From the NCBI RefSeq assembly GCF_946480185.1, contig NZ_CAMLIG010000059.1, positions 1 through 7,714 on the forward strand: a stretch of 7,714 bases of DNA. Direction: 5' to 3'. This DNA is from an uncultured Pedobacter sp. (GTDB lineage Bacteria; Bacteroidota; Bacteroidia; Sphingobacteriales; Sphingobacteriaceae). Shown here piece after piece: positions 1-6,093 of this stretch. The position numbers were made by a program, and so were the translations under genes. Every line of letters starts with the position of its first letter. Position 1 is the stretch's first letter. Below the pieces are notes generated by a model. It made no database searches and was not told where the DNA came from. It saw only the letters and a list, made by a program, of their open reading frames with translations.

Positions 1-1427
1 TCTGACAATGGCAGGCCGGCCCTGAAAGACATAAAACCGTTATCTCTGGATGCATGATTAAATTCTACGTCCCTCATACTTTTTGCCAGATCACCGTAAA
101 GGAAAGGAGTGGCTACTTCGTAGTTCCAGACATGGGTACAGGAACCTTTACAGGAGCCGAATTCATCCATCACGCCTTCCCATGCCATCATGTGCCCGTC
201 TTTTATCCGGAATACAGTTTGCGAACGGAGCGTACTCAGGTTAAAAAGTGCCGCTTCTTTTACAGCTAAGGGTAGGGAAGAATTGACAAATGCATTTAAG
301 AAGAGCTTTGTCTTTTCTTTTAATGCAGGTATCTGTGGGATTACTTTTTCTGCCACGTCCCAGGCATCTGCATATTTGGTGCTATAATAATTGCCGACTA
401 CGGTTTTTGACCATGCAAACCTGTTGGGGAAATTCCAGGTGATGTAAAACTGAAAGGTTTCGGTACTGTTGGGCGCTATTTCCTTTTTGACCGCCAGAGA
501 TGCCATGGGGTCATTGTCATATAATTGGGTTTTGTCGGTCAATTCCCCATCGGCGCTAAAATCGTCCCAAAAATCGAGTGTGGAAAGCGCCATCCATTTG
601 TCGGCTACTGAAGACCTGCGGTAGCTTACTCCCGATTTTTCATCGGTCAGCAGGCCGATTGTGCCAAAAGCAGGATCAGCTTTGTTTACGCTGTCGGAAT
701 ACATATAGATACCGCTGATCTTCCCATTGTCCTTAAAAATATTTTGGTTCTTTTTTGCCCCGTCAGGGATAAAATCACCCTTCCAGTCACGATGGTATTG
801 GCTGCCGTCCTTTCCCACAAAATTGCGCATGGAGCCACAGACAGCAACTGCCATCGGGCTCGGCGTTAAGTTAGTAACCTGGTAGGTGAGTACGGCAACT
901 GGCAACCCGCTTGCGTCCGCATCTCCGGGAACTAAAGGATTGAAACCGATAATTTTAACTTTTATCGGTAAACCGGGATCTGATAAGTTGACCATCCCCA
1001 CAGGATAAGAGGCATCAAAACTCGCATTTGCGAATCTCGGGAAACCATGCTGGTTAACGGGCCTGCCTTCGTAATGCTGATATTCGGTATCGTCAACGGG
1101 GCCAATGAGCGCTCTTGTGACAGGCTTTTCACCGGAAGGCTGCATAAAAATAGCAAAGAAAGGAGCGTTGTTACCGGTAGTTACAGTGCTATATCCAATT
1201 CCGGGTTTATTCATTATTTCCCAATCACGTAGTTCTCCACGCCCTCCCAAAGAAACCGTACCCGTACCGATGCCTCCCAAAGGGAGCGCAATATTCAGCA
1301 GATGGGTTTGGTCATAATGCTTTAAAATAGGCCAGTTGTTCTTATCTTGGGCTCTAAGTGGATTGATATTCAGGACCGCAAAAAAACTTAAATTAAAAAG
1401 AAAAAGCTGTTTGAAATTTAGTTTCAT
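1..1427 (-). CDS. Secreted GH116 (DUF608-type) glycoside hydrolase, N-terminal part, cut by window edge
   Basis: I translated the minus strand by hand from the ATG at 1427-1425 and found 475 uninterrupted codons to the left edge. Residues 1-26 form a signal peptide (basic start, hydrophobic core, ending LRA before Q27). Residues 48-70 carry the GGIGTG and GRGELRDWE motifs that open the GH116 N-terminal beta-sandwich domain. Residues 426-442 (C-KGS-CTHVWNYEVA) match the start of the alpha-helical DUF608 catalytic domain, where the family has CTHVWNYxQA. From family knowledge, GH116 enzymes are retaining beta-glucosidases, beta-xylosidases or glucosylceramidases using a Glu nucleophile and an Asp acid/base; both should lie past the left edge, so activity cannot be judged. 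Substrate is unknown. The gene starts 5 bases after the stop of the sulfatase at 1433-2980, so they are very likely cotranscribed. No strong ribosome site is visible. Confidence 0.88.
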   Translation of the reverse strand, partial: MKLNFKQLFLFNLSFFAVLNINPLRAQDKNNWPILKHYDQTHLLNIALPLGGIGTGTVSLGGRGELRDWEIMNKPGIGYSTVTTGNNAPFFAIFMQPSGEKPVTRALIGPVDDTEYQHYEGRPVNQHGFPRFANASFDASYPVGMVNLSDPGLPIKVKIIGFNPLVPGDADASGLPVAVLTYQVTNLTPSPMAVAVCGSMRNFVGKDGSQYHRDWKGDFIPDGAKKNQNIFKDNGKISGIYMYSDSVNKADPAFGTIGLLTDEKSGVSYRRSSVADKWMALSTLDFWDDFSADGELTDKTQLYDNDPMASLAVKKEIAPNSTETFQFYITWNFPNRFAWSKTVVGNYYSTKYADAWDVAEKVIPQIPALKEKTKLFLNAFVNSSLPLAVKEAALFNLSTLRSQTVFRIKDGHMMAWEGVMDEFGSCKGSCTHVWNYEVATPFLYGDLAKSMRDVEFNHASRDNGFMSFRAGLPLS

Positions 1428-1432
1428 GGTGC

Positions 1433-2980
1433 TTATTGAATTTTGGAAGTGTTAGGATTTTTGGTTTTTTGTTGCGCAGCGATGTCTTTTAACAATTCGT
1501 CTAGCTCCGCTGCTTTCTCCGGGTACCGCGGGGCAAGATTAGTGCTTTCGCCGATGTCTTTTTTAATGTTATAAAGCTGCGGAAGCTTACTGTTTCCGGT
1601 TTCCATGTTCTTGTCCCTCATTATGGCGGGCCCGTTTGAAGGTGCGATGTATTTCCAGTCGCCTTTGATCAGGGCCAAACCTTTAAACAGGCCCTGCTCT
1701 ACCAGATGGTCTCTGCCTATCTTGCTTTTGCCCAATATCACCGGCAGCATATTTTTGCTGTCCGGCGCCGCAAAAACAGGGAGCTGGCGTTTCAATAAAT
1801 CGGCCATCGAGGCTAATAGGTCAACCTGGCTCCAAAGCGCATCCGAAACCTGGTTGGCCTTTATTGTTTTTGGCCATCTGACAATCATCGGCACTCTGGT
1901 TCCTGCATCATACTTACTGTATTTTCCACCTTTCATAGACCCCCAAGGGGTATGCCCCTGTAACAACCGTACTGACTGGTCGTCATAACCGTCGTTTATA
2001 ACAGGTCCGTTATCACTGCTGAAAACCACAATGGTATTTTCTGATAAATGTAATTTATCCAAGAGGTTTAAAACTTTGCCTGTATTCTCATCCAGCTCCA
2101 ACAGGGCATCGCCTCTGGCACCCAAACCACTTTTGCCCGCAAATCTCGGGTTCGGCACTCTTGGAACATGTACATCCTGAATGGCAAAGTACAGGAAGAA
2201 AGGACGGCTTTTATTGTCCGATATAAAGTTTAGGGCCCTTTGGGTGATGTCGTCGCTCATGTTCTCATCATTCCACCAGGCAGCTTTTCCCCCGCTCATG
2301 TACCCAATTCTGCTCACGCCGTTAACAATAGTCCCGCTATGCTGTTTGTCGGCAGGCATTTTCAGTAGCTCGGGATGTTCCAGCCCGGTCGGGACGTCCC
2401 CGATTTTCTGCTCGTAATCCACCTGAAGCGGGTCTTTGGGGTCCAAATTTAGAACACGGCGGTTTTCCACATAAACCGTAGGCACACGGTCGGGCGTAGC
2501 CGGAATAATAAATGAGTAATCGAAACCTAAATCGTTGGGCCCCGGCTTGATGGCACCGTTCCAATCCGGTCCCTGCGGGCCGCCCAGACCTAAATGCCAT
2601 TTCCCGATTGCGGCGGTTTTGTACCCTGCATCGTGAAACACATCGGCCAAGGTATATTGATTCTCGCTGATTACGAAGCCGGCGTTTCCCGCGGCAATGC
2701 CGGTCCCCTCTTTTCTCCAGGGATATTCCCCGGTCAATAATGCAAAACGGGAGGGCGTACAGGTAGAGGAGGTAGTATGTGAATTGTTAAAGCGGATGCC
2801 CTGTTCTGCAAGTTTGTCAATGTTGGGTGTGTGTATTTTGGTGGCGCCGTAACAGCCGATATCCCCATAGCCTACATCATCAGAATAGATAATGATGACG
2901 TTGGGTCTGTTCTGTGCCTGCACCTGGGTAAATATGCCTGTCAAAATAATTAGGACAAGGGTTTTGTTTATTTTTAACAT
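1433..2980 (-). CDS. Secreted Cys-type sulfatase (S1 family, arylsulfatase A-like)
   Basis: This 515-residue protein is a type I sulfatase hydrolysing sulfate esters, probably on a glycan, in the periplasm or outside the cell. Residues 1-22 are a signal peptide (QVQA before Q23). The alkaline-phosphatase-like core shows the metal-binding D34-D35 (SDDVGYGD), the formylglycine motif C74-T-P-S-R78 with C74 to be oxidised to formylglycine, the second signature G119-YKTAAIGKWHLG with K127 and H129, H271 in the IQDVHVP segment, D323-N324 in SSDNGP, and K353 followed by DAGTRVP. A GDWKYI strand near the C-terminus belongs to the C-terminal subdomain. Length is normal for the family. All visible catalytic residues are present, so it should be active once matured by a formylglycine-generating enzyme, which is not in view. 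It leads the two-gene unit with the GH116 hydrolase. Parts of the gene are markedly GC-rich compared with the sulfatases to its right. Exact substrate and subfamily are not assigned. Confidence 0.95.
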   Translation of the reverse strand: MLKINKTLVLIILTGIFTQVQAQNRPNVIIIYSDDVGYGDIGCYGATKIHTPNIDKLAEQGIRFNNSHTTSSTCTPSRFALLTGEYPWRKEGTGIAAGNAGFVISENQYTLADVFHDAGYKTAAIGKWHLGLGGPQGPDWNGAIKPGPNDLGFDYSFIIPATPDRVPTVYVENRRVLNLDPKDPLQVDYEQKIGDVPTGLEHPELLKMPADKQHSGTIVNGVSRIGYMSGGKAAWWNDENMSDDITQRALNFISDNKSRPFFLYFAIQDVHVPRVPNPRFAGKSGLGARGDALLELDENTGKVLNLLDKLHLSENTIVVFSSDNGPVINDGYDDQSVRLLQGHTPWGSMKGGKYSKYDAGTRVPMIVRWPKTIKANQVSDALWSQVDLLASMADLLKRQLPVFAAPDSKNMLPVILGKSKIGRDHLVEQGLFKGLALIKGDWKYIAPSNGPAIMRDKNMETGNSKLPQLYNIKKDIGESTNLAPRYPEKAAELDELLKDIAAQQKTKNPNTSKIQ

Positions 2981-3037
2981 GTTTATGCTTTTATTTTAAA
3001 GATTGAATCTGTATGGAGGCAATAGTTTTTAGCATTA

Positions 3038-3053
3038 TTTAAAATATTTTAAA
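3038..3053. repeat. 16-base perfect AT palindrome upstream of the sulfatase/GH116 unit
   Basis: TTTAAAATATTTTAAA reads the same on both strands. It lies 58 bases upstream of the minus-strand sulfatase start and 15 bases from a second palindrome. In such AT-rich DNA a palindrome of A and T can arise by chance, so a regulatory role is only a possibility. Confidence 0.3.
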
Positions 3054-3068
3054 CGAGCAATTGACTGG

Positions 3069-3078
3069 TTACCGGTAA
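3069..3078. promoter_or_regulatory. Candidate operator palindrome TTACCGGTAA
   Basis: TTACCGGTAA is a perfect 10-base palindrome with a GC centre inside otherwise AT-rich DNA, 88 bases upstream of the minus-strand sulfatase start. Position and symmetry suit a binding site for a dimeric repressor or activator of the sulfatase/GH116 unit. No regulator gene is in the window and I see no second exact copy in this intergenic region, so the assignment rests on symmetry alone. Confidence 0.25.
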
Positions 3079-3604
3079 TGGTTGCAATCAATTATAAATA
3101 TTCAATTAATTTTTAAAATTTATAGAGATTAAGGATTCAAATAGGGGTAGTAAATCATTCAATATTTATTTAACATCTCAAAATAAGTTTATTTAAATTC
3201 CTGTTGTTAATTGGAAACACGATTTAAATTTATTTTACCTGCTATTTTAGACGAACAAACTAAACCGGAAGATAACCTATTCAGACATAATAAAAATAGC
3301 TTGTTAATGTCTAAAATGATTTTTTATTTGCACTAAAACCATATTTGATTAATTATTACCTGTATTTTGATTTATTACATCCTTACAGATAGTTAATAAA
3401 TCTTTATTATTGTAATGAAAGAGTTTCTCTTTTGAACAAATTTAAATCTTTAGCAACTAAAGTTACACCCTAGAAACCAAGTCATTTTGGCTTTAGGATA
3501 AGTTTTTTAAGGAAGTTTAAAATCTACATGCAAATGATTCAGGTAGTAAGCCTCCTTTTTCACTAAATAATAATTAAGGGATTTAGCCAGTAACATCTTT
3601 ATAA

Positions 3605-5698
3605 ATGATACATATTAAAAAATATCAAAAGATTTACCCAATGATAGCATTCACGCTGGGCCAGATTTTTTTGCTACAAACACCTATCTTTTCTCAAACG
3701 CATCAGAAGCCTAATATCATTTTTATTCTGGTGGATGATTTAGGAGTTGGAGATGTGGGTGTTTTTTTTCAAAACCAACGAAAGCTAATCAACAACAGAA
3801 GCAAACCATTTTTTATTACACCTTATCTTGATAGTATGGCAAAGAATGGAGCTATGTTGGATCAATACTGTGCTGCTCCGGTTTGCGCTCCTTCCAGAGC
3901 TTCTATAATGTTGGGGCAAAGTCAGGGACACTCAAATGTTAGAGATAACCAGTTTGATAAAGCCATAGCTGATAATTATACCTTAGGAAGCGTGATGCAG
4001 AAAGTTGGTTATAATACGGTAGCCATAGGGAAATGGGGTTTGCAAGGAGATAAACAGTGGTCTGAAAACGGGAATGCTTGGCCTGCAGAACCTTTAAAAC
4101 GAGGTTTCGATCATTTTTATGGATACATGCGTCATAGTGATGGACATGAGCATTATCCTAACGAAGGCCTTTATGCTGGTAAAAAAGAAGTTTATGATGA
4201 TCATCAGGCGATAACTACTGGCTTGGATAAATGCTATACTGGTGATTTATGGACAGCGATGGCCAAAAAATACATTATCGACCATGAAAATGGAAAAGAT
4301 AAAGACAAACCATTTCTTATGTACCTGGCTTATGATACCCCACATGCAGTTTTAGAGTTGCCTGCAACTGCCTACCCTTCAGGTTTTGGATTAAATGGGG
4401 GAGTACAGTGGTTAGGAGAATCAGGTAAAATAATCAATACCGCTTCGGGCATTCCCGATAGTTTTATCGATCCAGAATATATTCAGTCCACTTATGATGA
4501 TGACAAAAATCCAGCTACTCCAGAAACAGCTTGGCCCAATGTCTATAAAAGATATGCTACTATAATTAAAAGAATAGATTTACAGGTGCATGATGTGTTG
4601 ACTCTTTTGAAAGATTTAAAAATCGATAAAAACACGCTTGTTATTTTCACCTCAGATAATGGGCCATCTATAGAATCATATATCAAAAACGAACCTTTTA
4701 AAGCAAATTTTTTTGAAAGCTTTGGTCCTTATGATGGAATAAAAAGAGATGTATGGGAAGGAGGTGTAAGAGAGCCTACTTTAGTTTATTGGCCAGGACA
4801 TATCGCTCCAGCGACAAAAATTAGCAATCCGAGTATAGCTTACGACTGGATGCCTACCGTGCTGGATGTAGCTGGTTATAAAGCTCCTGTAAAAGCAGAC
4901 GGAGTTTCACTTTTGCCTGAACTTATTGGGAAAAGCGGTCAGCAGAAAAGTCAGATTTACGTAGAATATTTTCAAGGAGCTAAAACACCAGGATACCCTG
5001 AATTTGACTTAGCTCATCGGAACAGAAAAAGAGGCCAGATGCAAATGATGAGATTTGGGGACACCGTAGCCATTAGGTATAATATACAATCTCCAGAAGA
5101 TGATTTTGAAATTTACAATATCAAAAAAGATCCTAAGCAATCACATAACCTGGCAAAAACAGAAGATTTAAAGCAACTAGAACAATATTTAAAAGGCAGG
5201 GTATTGCAAATGAGAATGGCAGATAGTTCGGCACCACGCCCTTATGATAATGCTTTAATCCCCGCAAACCGGATGATTCCATCATCACTTAAAGCAGGTT
5301 GGAGGCTAACCAATTATCAGACGGTTACAGATTGGATAAGTACACCTAACAAAAATGAAAAAACTCAATTTATAAGAAATACAGAATTTGAAGGAGTTAA
5401 AAACACTTTCTTTTTTGAAGGATATGTAGATATACCAGAAGACGGGTATTATACTTTTTCATTGCAAACGCAGGGAAAAGCGTTTGTTAGATTACAAGAT
5501 ATAGCATTAATTGATGAAGATGAACATTATCAGCAAGGAAGTTCAAAATCAGCGACTGTACATTTGGCAAAAGGTTACCATCGCTTAAAAATTTATGTAA
5601 AAAAGCTTAACGGAGTTACACCAAAAATAAGTTTCACCATGGCGCAAGAAAATCAGAAAAGTAAAGACATTAATGAAGTAATCTATGTTCAAAAATAG
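3605..5698 (+). CDS. Secreted Cys-type sulfatase with C-terminal PA14-like domain
   Basis: A 697-residue type I sulfatase, longer than the usual 450-550 because of an added C-terminal module. Residues 1-30 look like a signal peptide (IFS before Q31); M13 at 3641 is an alternative start but would shorten the basic N-region. Core motifs: D44-D45 (VDDLGVGD), formylglycine motif C94-A-P-S-R98, GHSNVRDN at 108-115, GYNTVAIGKWGLQG at 135-148 with K143, H247 in DTPHA, D351-N352 in TSDNGP, K380 and WEGGVREP. The usual KWH is KWG here, as in a known branch of sulfatases that also carries the GH-x-x-x-R-x-N motif. An insertion around 54-70 lengthens the loop before the formylglycine. Residues about 560-690 form a beta-rich PA14-like domain (FFFEGYVDIPEDGYYTF, then a glycine-aromatic YHRLKIYV strand), probably for carbohydrate binding. 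It should desulfate a glycan outside the cytoplasm. It is monocistronic here, divergent from the left operon and convergent with the broken sulfatase. No clear ribosome site is visible before the start. Confidence 0.94.
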   Translation: MIHIKKYQKIYPMIAFTLGQIFLLQTPIFSQTHQKPNIIFILVDDLGVGDVGVFFQNQRKLINNRSKPFFITPYLDSMAKNGAMLDQYCAAPVCAPSRASIMLGQSQGHSNVRDNQFDKAIADNYTLGSVMQKVGYNTVAIGKWGLQGDKQWSENGNAWPAEPLKRGFDHFYGYMRHSDGHEHYPNEGLYAGKKEVYDDHQAITTGLDKCYTGDLWTAMAKKYIIDHENGKDKDKPFLMYLAYDTPHAVLELPATAYPSGFGLNGGVQWLGESGKIINTASGIPDSFIDPEYIQSTYDDDKNPATPETAWPNVYKRYATIIKRIDLQVHDVLTLLKDLKIDKNTLVIFTSDNGPSIESYIKNEPFKANFFESFGPYDGIKRDVWEGGVREPTLVYWPGHIAPATKISNPSIAYDWMPTVLDVAGYKAPVKADGVSLLPELIGKSGQQKSQIYVEYFQGAKTPGYPEFDLAHRNRKRGQMQMMRFGDTVAIRYNIQSPEDDFEIYNIKKDPKQSHNLAKTEDLKQLEQYLKGRVLQMRMADSSAPRPYDNALIPANRMIPSSLKAGWRLTNYQTVTDWISTPNKNEKTQFIRNTEFEGVKNTFFFEGYVDIPEDGYYTFSLQTQGKAFVRLQDIALIDEDEHYQQGSSKSATVHLAKGYHRLKIYVKKLNGVTPKISFTMAQENQKSKDINEVIYVQK

Positions 5699-5705
5699 AG
5701 AAAAC

Positions 5706-5719
5706 TTATTTTAAAATAA
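5706..5719. repeat. AT-only palindrome just after the PA14 sulfatase
   Basis: TTATTTTAAAATAA is a perfect 14-base palindrome 7 bases after the sulfatase stop codon. It could form a weak hairpin at the mRNA 3' end, but it has no GC in the stem and no clear following T-tract, so I do not call it an intrinsic terminator. Confidence 0.25.
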
Positions 5720-5835
5720 TTTGCAATCAGACGCAAAAACAGATTGGTTGCATTTAACAGTTCTACCACCTCTATTTTTGCAAATGAACTGTATAAATGA
5801 TAAAAATTTGTAAAACTTCAAACTAGTAAATAATG

Positions 5836-5840
5836 TATTA
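5836..5840. repeat. Left copy of putative target-site duplication TATTA
   Basis: TATTA directly abuts the left terminal inverted repeat, and the same five bases in the same orientation abut the right one at 6065-6069. This is the pattern left by transposition with a 5-base staggered cut. The flanks are AT-rich, so chance is not excluded. Confidence 0.5.
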
Positions 5841-5858
5841 ACCTGAGTTCGATTATTA
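5841..5858 (+). repeat. Left terminal inverted repeat of the MITE-like element
   Basis: ACCTGAGTTCGATTATTA, exact inverse of 6047-6064. Its inner part also joins the adjoining bases to form a self-complementary hairpin at 5848-5867 (TTCGATTA, four-base loop, TAATCGAA), a feature the right end lacks. Confidence 0.8.
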
Positions 5859-5909
5859 TTAATCGAATTAGGTATAGATTATTAAGTAATTATAATAGAA
5901 TCAATTGCG

Positions 5910-5925
5910 TCTGGCTTTAGCCAGA
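5910..5925. repeat. Hairpin 1 of the element: TCTGGC-TTTA-GCCAGA
   Basis: A perfect six-base-pair stem with a TTTA loop. It contains the first GGCTTTAGCC unit (5913-5922). Confidence 0.7.
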
Positions 5926-5947
5926 TGTTAAAATTATAAAGAATAAA

Positions 5948-5986
5948 GGCTTTAGCCGAAACTTAAATTAAATTTTGGCTAAAGCC
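5948..5986. repeat. Central inverted pair GGCTTTAGCC / GGCTAAAGCC
   Basis: GGCTTTAGCC at 5948-5957 and GGCTAAAGCC at 5977-5986 are exact reverse complements with a 19-base A/T-rich spacer that is itself partly self-complementary. Each unit can also form a minimal GGC-TTTA-GCC or GGC-TAAA-GCC hairpin alone, so alternative folds are possible. Confidence 0.7.
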
Positions 5987-6006
5987 AATTGGTAATTCAT
6001 TTTAAA

Positions 6007-6024
6007 AATGGGCTAAAGCCCATT
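6007..6024. repeat. Hairpin 4 of the element: AATGGGC-TAAA-GCCCATT
   Basis: A perfect seven-base-pair stem with a TAAA loop around the last inverted unit (6011-6020). Its loop and core are the reverse complement of hairpin 1, so the two could pair with each other across the element. Confidence 0.7.
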
Positions 6025-6046
6025 CCTATTGATGTATTACAAAAAT

Positions 6047-6064
6047 TAATAATCGAACTCAGGT
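6047..6064 (-). repeat. Right terminal inverted repeat of the MITE-like element
   Basis: TAATAATCGAACTCAGGT, exact reverse complement of the left end at 5841-5858. It ends 29 bases before the terminal stop codon of the neighbouring sulfatase reading frame. Confidence 0.8.
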
Positions 6065-6069
6065 TATTA
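6065..6069. repeat. Right copy of putative target-site duplication TATTA
   Basis: Same five bases in the same orientation as 5836-5840, directly abutting the right terminal repeat. Confidence 0.5.
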
Positions 6070-6093
6070 GTATTAAACGAAAAATACCCCAGC

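Larger units (their letters stand above)
2981..3604. other. AT-rich divergent intergenic region, 624 bases without a gene
   Basis: This stretch separates two divergently transcribed sulfatase units and must hold both promoters. I found no convincing protein, tRNA or riboswitch. I looked for the Bacteroidota promoter pattern (TAnnTTTG with an upstream TTTG about 19-21 bases away) on both strands. One exact -7 match exists on the minus strand (CAAATTTA on plus at 3437-3444) but no partner -33 element and it is some 450 bases from the gene start, so I do not call a promoter. The two visible structures are the palindromes at 3038-3053 and 3069-3078, listed separately. No terminator-like GC hairpin is evident. 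Confidence 0.6.
5841..6064. mobile_element. MITE/REP-like non-coding element, 224 bases, with 18-base terminal inverted repeats
   Basis: The element begins with ACCTGAGTTCGATTATTA (5841-5858) and ends with its exact reverse complement (6047-6064). It is flanked on both sides by TATTA, a probable target-site duplication. It has no credible open reading frame. Inside are four copies of a 10-base unit: GGCTTTAGCC at 5913 and 5948, and its reverse complement GGCTAAAGCC at 5977 and 6011, so the pairs are nested and the transcript could fold into one long branched hairpin. The design fits a miniature inverted-repeat element mobilised in trans by a transposase encoded elsewhere; I cannot name the parent IS family. 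It lies between two convergent sulfatase genes, 142 bases after one stop and 29 bases from the end of the other, so it could also act as a bidirectional transcript end. Confidence 0.72.

Noticed and set aside
54..387. Short plus-strand reading frames at the left edge
   Set aside because: They are antisense to the continuous GH116 frame, whose motifs (CTHVWNY and others) are strongly family-like.
1605..1988. 127-codon plus-strand reading frame opposite the sulfatase
   Set aside because: It is the antisense shadow of a conserved sulfatase coding region and shows no domain or start signal.
2337..2600. 87-codon reading frame on the same strand as the sulfatase, in a different frame
   Set aside because: It lies wholly inside the well-supported sulfatase gene, in its GC-rich part, and has no recognisable protein features.
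3437..3444. Minus-strand match to the Bacteroidota -7 promoter motif (TAAATTTG)
   Set aside because: No -33 partner at the expected spacing and about 450 bases from the gene it would serve; chance is likely in AT-rich DNA.
5723..5752. Interrupted inverted repeat GCAATC ... GATTGGTTGC after the PA14 sulfatase
   Set aside because: The stem needs bulges, has a long loop and is not followed by a T-tract, so it is not a convincing terminator.
6070..6087. Hairpin GTATT / AATAC just beyond the end of the interrupted sulfatase, possible terminator
   Set aside because: Only five base pairs, mostly A/T, with an eight-base loop; the neighbouring repeat element is a better candidate for a transcript end.
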